Below the pieces are notes generated by a model. The model saw only the letters and a list, made by a program, of their open reading frames with translations, searched no databases and was not told where the DNA came from. From assembly GCA_002388665.1 (NCBI GenBank), contig DGMY01000026.1, forward strand, positions 1 to 24,054: DNA of 24,054 nt, written 5' to 3'. Source of the stretch: Opitutia bacterium UBA4506 (lineage in GTDB: Bacteria; Verrucomicrobiota; Verrucomicrobiia; Opitutales; Puniceicoccaceae). The position numbers were made by a program, and so were the translations under genes. The number at the start of each line of letters is the position of its first letter. Position 1 is the stretch's first letter. This document shows positions 1 through 8,183 of this stretch, piece after piece.

Positions 1-96
1 ACTCATGCTCCAAAACTACCACCTCCTAACGACCTCCGTCAATACTAATTTGTCTGACCTATTAAACCTTGAGGTGAATGGCAAATCTGTAAGTGA

Positions 97-510
97 CTAC
101 TCAGTAGATACGTCTCTTGACTGAATGCGGATTGCGTTCAGGTTTGCTTGCCTTGCCCAGTCCATCACCTGGGTGAGGAGCCGAACTGGGGCCTCTTCGT
201 GAACTGCTAGAAGGACCTTTCTGTCTGGATCGGCGTTTCCAGCCAAATTTAGTGCTTTTTGCAGGGCTGCTGGGTCTATCTCCTGTTCGTTTAGGAAATA
301 GTTACCTTCATCGTCAACGATTAGTCTGAGGTCTCCTCTTGAATCTGATGAGCCCGCTGTCTCAATCGATGGCAATTCGAGATTCAGCACTTTTGGCTCT
401 CGGAACTGCATCGTCATTAGAAAGAAAAAGATGAGTACCATCAGCACGTCGACCAAAGGGACGATGTTGATCTCTGCTCTTCGCTTGCGGGTCCTTGCCC
501 GTAGACTCAT
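97..510 (-). CDS. exbD: ExbD/TolR-family biopolymer transport protein
   Basis: This 137-residue protein has the ExbD/TolR layout: a short basic cytoplasmic N-terminus (residues 1-12), one membrane helix (about 17-35) and a periplasmic domain. The helix begins with INIVPLVDVLMVL, in which Asp21 matches the proton-carrying aspartate of ExbD. By family knowledge it works with ExbB as a proton-driven motor in the inner membrane that energises a TonB-type protein. Its ATG overlaps the exbB stop by four bases (ATGA), so the pair is translationally coupled. No TonB gene is seen in the 96 bases downstream. ExbD rather than TolR is favoured only by general resemblance, and the energised partner is unknown. 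Confidence 0.9.
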   Translation of the reverse strand: MSLRARTRKRRAEINIVPLVDVLMVLIFFFLMTMQFREPKVLNLELPSIETAGSSDSRGDLRLIVDDEGNYFLNEQEIDPAALQKALNLAGNADPDRKVLLAVHEEAPVRLLTQVMDWARQANLNAIRIQSRDVSTE

Positions 511-1085
511 GACTCCGTACCGCGTCGGGCGCGGGCGATAAGATGTTCTACGATCACCTCCAACCGCGCTGCATGATTATCTACACGGCGATTGAAATAG
601 CCCGAGGCTACCAACGCTGGTATCGCTACCGCTAGGCCTAGGATTGTAGTGGTTAGAGCTAGAGAGATCCCCGCCACAAACTCATCCGGATTCGGAATGC
701 CGGGCTGATCAGCGAAGGTTGCAAAGACACTTACCAGGCCTGTGACAGTACCTAGCAGCCCCACTAGCGGGGCTCCACTTACAACGAAATCCAGAATAAA
801 CAGTCCGCGTTCCAGACGGTTCACCTGCAATCGCGCAAACGCTTGGAACGTTTCAGCATCTGGCGAAAGTCTCTCGAAAAAGCGGACTAACTCCGCAGCG
901 GTCGAATGGTCACCTTTGCGCAGCTCAGGCAGTTTTCCATCAAACAACGCGGACTTCTGATAGTTGGGAACAACCGCGCTTTGCCGAAGGGCAAATAAGC
1001 GCTCAACGATTATGATGACGGCTAGGATCGAAAAAGCCGCCAATGGGTAGAGAAACCAGCCAGCATCCTGAAGAAAAGTTAACAT
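507..1085 (-). CDS. exbB: MotA/TolQ/ExbB proton channel family protein
   Basis: This 192-residue integral membrane protein has three predicted helices (about 10-30, 100-125 and 140-163). The conserved stretches APLVGLLGTVTGLV (105-118) and ALTTTILGLAVAIPALVA (143-160) are the family signature around the proton path. In this family a pentamer surrounds the ExbD helices and uses the proton gradient to drive an energy-transducing protein. It lies 46 bases after leuD on the same strand and overlaps exbD by four bases. It may therefore be carried on the leuCD transcript, although no functional link to leucine synthesis is expected. ExbB is preferred over TolQ because no other tol genes are adjacent. 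Confidence 0.9.
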   Translation of the reverse strand: MLTFLQDAGWFLYPLAAFSILAVIIIVERLFALRQSAVVPNYQKSALFDGKLPELRKGDHSTAAELVRFFERLSPDAETFQAFARLQVNRLERGLFILDFVVSGAPLVGLLGTVTGLVSVFATFADQPGIPNPDEFVAGISLALTTTILGLAVAIPALVASGYFNRRVDNHAARLEVIVEHLIARARRGTES

Positions 1086-1131
1086 CTATCTATTCGAACA
1101 GAAAAGCTACTGAGTGATGTCACCGAATCGG

Positions 1132-1728
1132 CTAGACGTAAATCAACCGATCTGCCACACCGTCAACCTGCTCTGAGGTTTCCAATAGCTCAGCAATGGG
1201 ATCCCACCGACCTTCAATCAACCCCTCGCGAGCTGCTTCTGGAATACCCGCAACATACTCTCTTTCTCCAACAGTGACCGAGCGGTTCAGGACGTCCAGT
1301 TGTACCGGGGTCGTTGGATCTGCTTTCAGTGTCGCGGCAATCTCGTCGAGATCAGGGCGTGCCAAAGTCATGCAAGGCATACCCAAAGTGATGGAGTTAC
1401 CGAAGAAAATCTCAGCAAAGCTCTCTGCCAAAATACCTCGAAAACCATAGCGATAGAGTGATTGCGGGGCATGTTCACGAGAACTACCGCAGCCAAAATT
1501 CTCTCCTGAAACGAGAATGGTTGCCTTGGCAAATCGGTCCTCATTGAGCACATGATCCTTGGGCGTGCCGTCTTCGTTATTTCGAACATCGAAGAAAGCG
1601 AATTCGCCCAGACCGTCAAAGGTTACGCACTTCATAAACCGAGCCGGGATGATCCGGTCGGTATCGATATCGTCTCCCATGACAGGCACTCCGGTGCCTA
1701 CAACTTTGGTAATTTTTTCCAATGCCAT
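1132..1728 (-). CDS. leuD: 3-isopropylmalate dehydratase small subunit
   Basis: The 198-residue protein is the swivelling small subunit of isopropylmalate isomerase, which converts 2-isopropylmalate to 3-isopropylmalate in leucine synthesis. Visible signatures are DDIDTDRIIPARF near residues 19-31 and NFGCGSSREHAP near residues 77-88, the substrate-binding loop of aconitase-type small subunits. The length fits the bacterial LeuD family. The start is supported by an AGGAGA ribosome-binding site at 1738-1743, nine bases ahead of the ATG. It follows leuC after 17 bases, so the two subunits are made from one transcript and assemble in the cytoplasm. Confidence 0.97.
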   Translation of the reverse strand: MALEKITKVVGTGVPVMGDDIDTDRIIPARFMKCVTFDGLGEFAFFDVRNNEDGTPKDHVLNEDRFAKATILVSGENFGCGSSREHAPQSLYRYGFRGILAESFAEIFFGNSITLGMPCMTLARPDLDEIAATLKADPTTPVQLDVLNRSVTVGEREYVAGIPEAAREGLIEGRWDPIAELLETSEQVDGVADRLIYV

Positions 1729-1745
1729 TTTCGTACTTCTCCTAC

Positions 1746-3170
1746 TCAGGCGGCCGTACGGCCAATTTCAAATAATTTACGGGCGTCTGTAATTTCACCG
1801 GTAATTGCTGCCGCGATTACCATCAACGGACTCATCAGCATGGTCCGACCGGTGATACTACCCTGACGGCCTTTAAAATTCCGATTGCTCGAACTGGCGC
1901 AGAGCTGATTCCCGATCAACTTGTCTGGATTCATTGCCAGGCACATGGAACAACCCGCACCCCGCCATTCGAACCCGGCTTCAGTAAAGATTTTGTCGAG
2001 ACCCTGTTGCTCCGCAATTTGTGCCACAACCTGTGAACCCGGAACAACAATTGCCTTAACACTTTTAGCGACCTTGCGTCCCTTCAGGTATCGCGCCGCT
2101 TCCTGCAGATCAGAAAGGCGACCATTGGTGCAACTTCCCAAGAAAGCGACATCAATTGGTGTCCCGGCAATGGGCGCACCCGGAACCAAAGACATGTGTT
2201 CCAATGCTTCTTCCGCAGTGGCTCGATCCTTCTCCGGCAATTCCGCGGGAATCGGAATATTCTGGTCTACGAAAATCGCTTGCCCAGGGGTAATACCCCA
2301 AGTGACAGTTGGCAGAATATCTTCAGCGCGAATGTTCACGACATCTCCGTACTCACAACCTGGATCTGAACGGAGACTCTTCCAATGGCTCACCGCCTCG
2401 TCCCAATTCTTGGGAGCGTAATTACGGCCCTTGAGATATTCGAATGTGGTTTCGTCTGGGTTGACATAACCGCACCGGGCCCCGCCCTCAATGGACATGT
2501 TGCAGACGGTCATCCGCTCTTCCATTGTGAAATTGTCAAAGACCTCGCCGCCAAATTCGTACGCATAGCCGATCCCGCCATTCACGCCGAGAACCCGGAT
2601 AATGTGCAAAATCACATCCTTGGCATAAACCCCTGGTGCCAGTTCTCCATCAACATTGATTCGGCGAACTTTGAGTCGTGAAAGGGCTAAAGTCTGCGTC
2701 GCGAGAACATCGCGGACCTGACTTGTACCGATCCCGAAGGCAATCGCCCCAAACGCTCCATGAGTGGAGGTGTGAGAATCCCCGCAGGCAATGGTCATGC
2801 CTGGCTGAGTGATCCCTTGCTCCGGCCCGATAATGTGGACGATTCCCTGTTTCCCGGTATTGGTATCGAAAAAGGTTACTCCATTATCCTTACAATTTTT
2901 GCGGAGCTCCTTGATCATGGCATCCGCAAGCGCATCGGAATACGGCTCATTTCTCTCATCTGTGGGAACGATGTGATCAACAGTCGCGAACGTACGATTG
3001 GGATAACGCACGGGAAGATCCAGATCGCGAAGCATGCCGAAGGCTTGAGGACTAGTGACCTCGTGGATCAGGTGCGTACCGATAAAAAGTTGAGACCGCC
3101 CGTCGGAGAGCTTACCGACTTCGTGAGCGTCCCAGACTTTTTCAAAGAGACTCTTGGGATTATCTTGCAT
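1746..3170 (-). CDS. leuC: 3-isopropylmalate dehydratase large subunit
   Basis: This 474-residue aconitase-family enzyme carries the catalytic 4Fe-4S cluster of isopropylmalate isomerase. The three cluster cysteines are visible at Cys347 (GSCTNGR) and Cys407 and Cys410 (GAGCSMC), the same positions as in enterobacterial LeuC. Other signatures are CGDSHTSTHGAFGA (129-142) and SSNRNFKGRQG (427-437). The length is normal and the frame is intact. A GAGGT ribosome-binding motif lies about seven bases before the ATG. It heads leuC-leuD. The other leucine genes (leuA, leuB) are not in the window. Confidence 0.98.
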   Translation of the reverse strand: MQDNPKSLFEKVWDAHEVGKLSDGRSQLFIGTHLIHEVTSPQAFGMLRDLDLPVRYPNRTFATVDHIVPTDERNEPYSDALADAMIKELRKNCKDNGVTFFDTNTGKQGIVHIIGPEQGITQPGMTIACGDSHTSTHGAFGAIAFGIGTSQVRDVLATQTLALSRLKVRRINVDGELAPGVYAKDVILHIIRVLGVNGGIGYAYEFGGEVFDNFTMEERMTVCNMSIEGGARCGYVNPDETTFEYLKGRNYAPKNWDEAVSHWKSLRSDPGCEYGDVVNIRAEDILPTVTWGITPGQAIFVDQNIPIPAELPEKDRATAEEALEHMSLVPGAPIAGTPIDVAFLGSCTNGRLSDLQEAARYLKGRKVAKSVKAIVVPGSQVVAQIAEQQGLDKIFTEAGFEWRGAGCSMCLAMNPDKLIGNQLCASSSNRNFKGRQGSITGRTMLMSPLMVIAAAITGEITDARKLFEIGRTAA

Positions 3171-3368
3171 GGAAAAACCTCAAGAATGGGTTAAATGAGA
3201 CCTTTTTGCAACGAAGTTTCGCAGATAAATCCGCGCTTTTCCCTTTGGCGCGAAAACAGAGTGTCAACGCCTCCCCCACCCGGCCGCCAAACAAAGCCGT
3301 CCAGCGCGATGTCCGGTACCCACCAGCCTCAAAATCCCTCCTAAGACGGGCGGCGTTGGTGGCAAAAT

Positions 3369-3809
3369 CTACTCGGCAATCAGCGCGAGAGCGAAGGTCA
3401 AGGTCGCCGCCTTACGGCCCCCATTCTCGATGACCGCGCTTAAAAATTCGAAGCGCGAAATCGTTTCCTTATGGGTCACGGTGATTTTAATCCGGTCCCC
3501 GGGCTTCACCATCGATTTGAATCGGGCATCGGAAATCCTCGAGAGAACTGGAGTCCGGCCCTCAATGGCCTCACCCTTCTGTTCCAATCGATTGACCAAA
3601 AGCACAGCGGCGGCCTGAAACGCGGCTTCGCAGATCAACACTCCCGGCATAATAGGGTTTCCGGGATAGTGCCCTGCAAAATGAGGTTCCTCGGCCAAAA
3701 TCTCACGCTCCGCAACAATTCGATCTTCGGCGATCTCGACAATCTCGTCGATAAAGAGGAAAGGTGGGCGATGAGGGATGCGGTGTTTGATTTCTTCTGT
3801 TGAAAACAT
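3369..3809 (-). CDS. fabZ: 3-hydroxyacyl-ACP dehydratase FabZ
   Basis: This 146-residue hot-dog fold protein dehydrates beta-hydroxyacyl-ACP in type II fatty-acid elongation in the cytoplasm. The N-terminal IPHRPPFLFIDEI block (11-23) and the active-site block HFAGHYPGNPIMPGVLICEA (43-62) are diagnostic. His47 and Glu61 are the catalytic pair. The length agrees with the family. It is 43 bases downstream of a hybrid histidine kinase on the same strand and 198 bases upstream of leuC. No other fatty-acid genes (lpxA, lpxD, accBC) are next to it, so it is separated from its usual neighbours. Confidence 0.96.
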   Translation of the reverse strand: MFSTEEIKHRIPHRPPFLFIDEIVEIAEDRIVAEREILAEEPHFAGHYPGNPIMPGVLICEAAFQAAAVLLVNRLEQKGEAIEGRTPVLSRISDARFKSMVKPGDRIKITVTHKETISRFEFLSAVIENGGRKAATLTFALALIAE

Positions 3810-3852
3810 AATTGATTCCTAAAGTTCTAAAAACGTCGAAAGACAGCAGGGA

Positions 3853-4950
3853 TCAGCGAGTCAGGATCTGCGACAGCTCCTCTAAGGTGTAAGGTTTTTT
3901 CAAACTACCCGAAAAACCATGCAATCCTGGATCGCTCATAATCCCCTCTTCCCAGCCCGAGCTGATGTACATCCTCACATTGGGATCGAGTTCCCGCAGA
4001 ATGCCTCCGGTTTCCGCCCCTCCCAATCCCTGGGGGACGGTCAAATCCAGTATCACTAGATCGAACGGATCACCACGTTGCTGATCATCCCGGTACCGAC
4101 GGACGATATCCCGCCCATCGCTATAGGAAACCACCTCCCAGCCAAGGTACTCCAACATTTCAATCAAGATCTGCAGGACCATTGGATCATCATCCAAGAC
4201 CAGGGCCCGACCCGCAACTCCTTGAGCGAGAGTAGACATTGGTTTAGTCCTCGGGTCGATTACATCGATCGCGGGCAAACGGACGATAAACCTCGCACCG
4301 GTCGTACAGGCCGGATCCAAAGAGATCTCACCCCCAACCTCTTCGAGCCAGGCGCGGGCGGCGGCCAGGCCGAGACCGGAACCTCCCTCGCGGGTAGAAA
4401 AACCCGCTCCAAAAATCCTATCACGATTCTCGACAGGAACCCCCGGTCCCTCATCTTCGACTATAATCCGCAAAAAGGGAGAATCCGCCTCTCTCCGATC
4501 GGGCCACTCACGCTCGAGGCGGACACTCAGCGTGCCACCGTCTTCCATGGCGCGGACCGCATTCGTCAGCAAATTATTAAACAACTGCTGCAAACGGTAA
4601 GCCTGGGCTCTTACCTTGGGTAGATTCTCCCCATACGAAAGCCGGAGAGTAAAGCCGTCGGGCGGCACACAAATCCCGATCGAGGAACTCACTACGTCCA
4701 ACGCGGAGACCTCCTCCATCACGGCGTGCTCCTCGGTACTCAACGCCCCCTCTACCATACCGCAAGCTCCCCGCAAAATACTTTCCACTGCGGACAAAGT
4801 ATTCGCCAGCGACACATCCTTCACCCGCCTGCGAGCCATAGACAGGTGCCCCAAGGCTCCGGTCATAACGTTCTTCAAATCGTGGATAAAGACATCCCTA
4901 TCGCCAGGATTCTGACTTGGGGAACGTCCGCTATCGTTCGAAGGTACCAT
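3853..4950 (-). CDS. Soluble hybrid histidine kinase with C-terminal receiver
   Basis: This 365-residue protein has no membrane segment and no recognisable sensor domain. It starts with a short dimerisation/phosphoacceptor helix containing HDLKN (His23). An HATPase domain follows with an N box (NNLLTNAVRAM, about 125-135), a G1 box (DEGPGVP, 166-172) and a G2 box (GGSGLGLA, 189-196). The C-terminal receiver (about 248-365) has the acidic pocket Asp253-255, phospho-acceptor Asp302 (VILDLTVP), switch Ser330 and Lys352. All catalytic residues look intact, so phosphotransfer within the protein or to a partner is plausible. No output domain or partner regulator is adjacent. It is divergent from glyQS and upstream of fabZ. 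The signal is unknown and probably comes from a protein partner. Confidence 0.9.
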   Translation of the reverse strand: MVPSNDSGRSPSQNPGDRDVFIHDLKNVMTGALGHLSMARRRVKDVSLANTLSAVESILRGACGMVEGALSTEEHAVMEEVSALDVVSSSIGICVPPDGFTLRLSYGENLPKVRAQAYRLQQLFNNLLTNAVRAMEDGGTLSVRLEREWPDRREADSPFLRIIVEDEGPGVPVENRDRIFGAGFSTREGGSGLGLAAARAWLEEVGGEISLDPACTTGARFIVRLPAIDVIDPRTKPMSTLAQGVAGRALVLDDDPMVLQILIEMLEYLGWEVVSYSDGRDIVRRYRDDQQRGDPFDLVILDLTVPQGLGGAETGGILRELDPNVRMYISSGWEEGIMSDPGLHGFSGSLKKPYTLEELSQILTR

Positions 4951-5022
4951 TAATTTCGCGCAGAATTCGCATTTCCAAAAACAGACTCTTAAGGATTACA
5001 AGTCTCTCATGCCAGCGGTTTT

Positions 5023-5051
5023 TTTACAAAAAAACTTCTAAACTATATAAC
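5023..5051 (+). promoter_or_regulatory. Sigma70-type promoter upstream of glyQS operon
   Basis: A TTTACA -35 hexamer (5023-5028) and a TATAAC -10 hexamer (5046-5051) are separated by 17 bases, the optimal spacing. The surroundings are strikingly A/T-rich compared with the flanking genes. The predicted start of transcription near 5058 gives a leader of about 90 bases before the chosen glyQS ATG. No T-box or PyrR-loop consensus was recognised in that leader by eye. This is a motif-based prediction only. Confidence 0.6.
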
Positions 5052-5147
5052 GCCCCCATATTTCGACTGCAACTAGAACCCAGAAATGAAATTCCACGCA
5101 GCAATGGCTTGAAGCCGTGGCCCGAATCCGACTTTATTAGAACTTCT

Positions 5148-6674
5148 ATGTCAGAAGAACAAACTACCGCCCCCAAGAGTGTGACCATGGACGAGGTGAT
5201 TGGCCTATGCCGTCGCCGAGGCTTCGTCTTCCAATCGTCCGAGATATACGGCGGAATCAATGGCTTTTTCGACTATGGCCCATTGGGGGTCGAGCTTCGC
5301 AAAAACATTAAGGACGCCTGGTGGCAGGACATGGTCCACCGCCGCGACGATGTCGTCGGGGTCGATTGCTCGATCATCATGCACCCCAAGGTGTGGCAAG
5401 CGTCTGGGCACGTCGATGGATTCTCTGACCCTATGGTCGACTGTAAAGAGTCCAAGATGCGCTATCGTGCCGACCAACTTTTCTTTTCACCAGTAATTGT
5501 TGAAGGTGAAACGATTGGCTACGTCAGCGCTCTCGAGGATGCAGGCATGGAGAAGGAGGCTGCCGACAAGGCCGCCGAGATGAAGCGCAAACTCGCTAAG
5601 CAGGGAGAATTGGCACCAGTAGAGCTGAAGCCCTACACCGAAGCCGACCCTTCAGAGTACGAGAAGATCCCCTCCCCTGCGACCGGCAAACCGGGAAGCC
5701 TCACGCCCCCGCGCGACTTTAATTTGATGTTTGAAACCAATGTGGGGGCGATCCGCGACGACTCTGCCCGCGCCTACCTGCGGCCAGAAACGGCTCAGGG
5801 CATTTTCGCGGAGTTCCGCAACATCGTCGATACCGGCCGCGTGAAAATCCCTTTTGGCATCGCCCAAGTAGGCCGCGCATTCCGCAACGAGATCACTCCG
5901 CGCAATTTCATTTTCCGATCGAGAGAGTTCGAGCAAATGGAGCTCGAATACTTCATCTCACCCGACGAGGAAGAATGGCCGCGCGTCCACCGCGAATGGA
6001 TCGACCGCTGCAAGAACTGGCTCTCATCGATTGGCCTGCGCCCGGAACTCGTAGGCGAGGATGTGCACCCGCAAGATAAGCTGGCCCACTACTCCCAAGC
6101 GTGCACCGACCTCACCTTCCACTATCCATTTGGAGTTCAGGAGCTCTGGGGGATCGCCGCCCGCGGAAATTTCGACCTGACCCAACACCAGAAGCACTCC
6201 GGGAAGTCCATGGAGTACTTTGACGAATCCCGGAAAGAAAAATACATCCCTCACGTCATTGAACCTTCCGTTGGGGTAGACCGTATTTTCCTAGCAGTCC
6301 TTTGCTCGGCGTATGAAGAAGACGAGATTGGTGGGGAAAAGCGCACTGTTCTCAAATTCAGCCCACGACTGGCACCGATCAAAGCAGCGGTCCTCCCGCT
6401 CGTCAAAAACAAGCCCGAGTTGGTCGAACGGGCCCGAGCGCTCTACACTCGCCTGCAGCGTCGATTCCCTGTCTTCTACGATGCATCCGGCGCCATCGGA
6501 CGCCGATACCGCCGTCAGGACGAAGTCGGAACGCCGTTTTGCCTTACCGTTGATTTCGACACCGTGGAGAGGGACAATCTTGTAACAATACGCGACCGCG
6601 ACACCTGCAAGCAGGAGCGCGTCACAGAAGAAGAAGCCATCGCCCGCATATCGGCAGCCGTTTATGGAGAGTGA
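5148..6674 (+). CDS. glyQS: Glycyl-tRNA synthetase, single-chain alpha2 type
   Basis: This class II aminoacyl-tRNA synthetase attaches glycine to tRNA-Gly in the cytoplasm. The 508-residue length matches the homodimeric type found in Thermus, Gram-positives, archaea and eukaryotes, not the alpha2beta2 GlyQ/GlyS type of Escherichia. Motif 2 (GRAFRNEITPRNFIFRSREF, near 241-260) and motif 3 (VGVDRIFLAVL, near 375) are clear, and a C-terminal anticodon-binding domain follows from about residue 400. The frame stays open upstream to 4917, but the ATG at 5148 (MSEEQTTAPKSV) is chosen. The longer version would be basic and non-conserved, and it would run over the promoter and into the divergent kinase gene. 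It overlaps pyrR by 11 bases. Confidence 0.96.
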   Translation: MSEEQTTAPKSVTMDEVIGLCRRRGFVFQSSEIYGGINGFFDYGPLGVELRKNIKDAWWQDMVHRRDDVVGVDCSIIMHPKVWQASGHVDGFSDPMVDCKESKMRYRADQLFFSPVIVEGETIGYVSALEDAGMEKEAADKAAEMKRKLAKQGELAPVELKPYTEADPSEYEKIPSPATGKPGSLTPPRDFNLMFETNVGAIRDDSARAYLRPETAQGIFAEFRNIVDTGRVKIPFGIAQVGRAFRNEITPRNFIFRSREFEQMELEYFISPDEEEWPRVHREWIDRCKNWLSSIGLRPELVGEDVHPQDKLAHYSQACTDLTFHYPFGVQELWGIAARGNFDLTQHQKHSGKSMEYFDESRKEKYIPHVIEPSVGVDRIFLAVLCSAYEEDEIGGEKRTVLKFSPRLAPIKAAVLPLVKNKPELVERARALYTRLQRRFPVFYDASGAIGRRYRRQDEVGTPFCLTVDFDTVERDNLVTIRDRDTCKQERVTEEEAIARISAAVYGE

Positions 6675-7227
6675 CTCCCACACAACCGCGACACCACCCG
6701 AACCTCTTTTCCGGGGCGAGGAGGTGTTTTCGCTCATCTCGAAGCTAGCCGATAAGATCGTCGCCAGTGGAGAAATCTCCAGTGACACGGTCATCCTCAG
6801 CATCGCAAACGGGGGGATCGATCTCGGAAACTTGCTGCGCCGACTGCTGGAAAAGCTGACCGGCTCTCAACTCAGCTATGGTATTGTAGAGACATCATTC
6901 CACCGGGACGATATCGGCTCCCGCCCGATCCCGATCGTCGCACACCCGACGGATATCCCAGTTTCGATTGATGGAAAGACACTGATACTCGTCGATGATG
7001 TCATCGCATCGGGACGTACGATCCGGGCCGCCATCAACGAAATTTTCGATTTGGGACGTCCGGAAAAAATCCTCCTTGCGGTCCTCCTCGACCGGGGAAA
7101 CCGTCGTTTACCGTTCCAACCCGATTTCCTGGCAGATCACATCTTCGTTCCGCCAAATTCCGTCCTCAAAGTCCTGATCGATGAAGAAGATCCTTCAGGT
7201 CACCAGATCCAATTACAGTCGCAATGA
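6664..7227 (+). CDS. pyrR: PyrR-family uracil phosphoribosyltransferase / pyr regulator
   Basis: This 187-residue type I phosphoribosyltransferase has the PRPP loop ILVDDVIASGRTIRAA (108-123). It also has the PyrR-like FHRDDI (79-84) and a C-terminal LLDRGNRRLPFQPDF block. In the family, PyrR makes UMP from uracil and PRPP, and in many bacteria it binds pyr mRNA when UMP is high. Its position ahead of pyrB and pyrC supports the assignment. The usual GIxTRG segment reads SIANGGIDLG here (46-55), a notable change in a conserved loop. The gene begins inside the glyQS end and overlaps pyrB by ATGA, leaving no room for a pyr attenuator directly upstream. Whether it regulates RNA or is only an enzyme cannot be judged from sequence. 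Confidence 0.88.
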   Translation: MESDSHTTATPPEPLFRGEEVFSLISKLADKIVASGEISSDTVILSIANGGIDLGNLLRRLLEKLTGSQLSYGIVETSFHRDDIGSRPIPIVAHPTDIPVSIDGKTLILVDDVIASGRTIRAAINEIFDLGRPEKILLAVLLDRGNRRLPFQPDFLADHIFVPPNSVLKVLIDEEDPSGHQIQLQSQ

Positions 7228-8183
7228 AGAGTGAATTCGAATGGACTCGCCGCAATCTCATCGGGATCGAAAACCTCAGCCCTGAGGAACTGACATTCAT
7301 CCTCGATACTGCGGTATCCTTCAAAAACACGTTCGACCGCAAGGTAAAGAAACTTCCCTCCCTGCGAGGCAAGGTAATCGCGAATCTCTTTCTCGAACCA
7401 AGCACGCGCACCCGCGTCGCTTTCGAGGTAGCCGCCAATCGGCTGAGCGCGGATGTCCTAACGGTTTCCGGCTCATCGAGTAGTATCGTGAAAGGAGAAA
7501 CTCTCCGCGACACGGCGCTGAACATCCAGGCCCTCAAGGCCGATATGATCGTTATTCGGCACTCTTCCGCCGGGTCTCCACACTACTTGAGTCAAGTGGT
7601 CGACATTCCGGTCATCAACGCAGGTGACGGCGCCCACGAGCACCCGACGCAGGCTCTGCTGGATTGCTTTACCCTGCGCGAGAAGATTGGCGACTTACGA
7701 GGGCGCAAAGTGGCCATCCTCGGCGACATTCTGTTCAGTCGGGTGGCGCGCTCCAACATCTGGGCGCTGCGAAAACTCGGTGCCCATGTGACCGTGGTTG
7801 GACCCTCGACACTTGTCCCAGAAGAATTCATCTCAATGGGGGCCGAAGTCAGCCACAACCTGAGATCCGCGCTAACCGACGCCGATGCAGTGATGCTCCT
7901 TCGCATACAGCACGAACGCCAATCGCAGACTCACTTCCCCTCACTGGGCGAATACACCAGTCTCTTCGGCCTCAACCAGGAACGTTCTTCATGGCTAAAG
8001 CCAGACGCCTTGATCATGCACCCAGGGCCAATCAACCGGGGGGTTGAGGTCGATTCCGATCTAGCAGACTCCAGTCGCTCGGTGATCCTCGACCAAGTTA
8101 CCAATGGAATCGCCGTGCGGATGGCGGTTCTCTATCTATGTGCAAGTGCCAACGAATGGCAAAAGAGGGAAAACAACCAATGA
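7224..8183 (+). CDS. pyrB: Aspartate carbamoyltransferase catalytic subunit
   Basis: This 319-residue transcarbamylase joins carbamoyl phosphate and aspartate in the second step of pyrimidine synthesis. The carbamoyl-phosphate motif EPSTRTRVAFE (58-68, SxRTR at 60-64), Lys90 in VKGETLRDTA, HPTQALLD (140-147) and the late HPGPINRGVE loop are all visible. The frame and length are normal. No pyrI regulatory subunit gene is present. The ATGA overlaps on both sides show coupling to pyrR and pyrC. In Aquifex and Thermus, ATCases of this context form a complex with the type I dihydroorotase, so the same could hold here, as an inference. Confidence 0.97.
   Translation: MKSEFEWTRRNLIGIENLSPEELTFILDTAVSFKNTFDRKVKKLPSLRGKVIANLFLEPSTRTRVAFEVAANRLSADVLTVSGSSSSIVKGETLRDTALNIQALKADMIVIRHSSAGSPHYLSQVVDIPVINAGDGAHEHPTQALLDCFTLREKIGDLRGRKVAILGDILFSRVARSNIWALRKLGAHVTVVGPSTLVPEEFISMGAEVSHNLRSALTDADAVMLLRIQHERQSQTHFPSLGEYTSLFGLNQERSSWLKPDALIMHPGPINRGVEVDSDLADSSRSVILDQVTNGIAVRMAVLYLCASANEWQKRENNQ
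8165..8170 (+). promoter_or_regulatory. Ribosome-binding site deciding the pyrC start
   Basis: GAGGGA lies nine bases before the ATG at 8180 and inside the end of pyrB. It favours this start over two earlier in-frame ATGs at 8138 and 8156. Confidence 0.65.

Noticed and set aside
1921..2421. Long antisense open frames over leuC
   Set aside because: They mirror the conserved leuC coding sequence, have no family likeness and no ribosome-binding site.
3262..3267. TTGACA -35 hexamer on the minus strand before leuC
   Set aside because: No acceptable -10 hexamer lies 16-18 bases downstream, so it was not called as a promoter.
4917..5147. Longer N-terminus for glycyl-tRNA synthetase
   Set aside because: The extra 77 residues are basic and not family-like, overlap the divergent kinase start and run through the promoter at 5023-5051.
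5052..5147. T-box or PyrR-type attenuator in the glyQS leader
   Set aside because: No T-box core or PyrR-loop consensus and no terminator-antiterminator pair could be recognised in the roughly 90-base leader.
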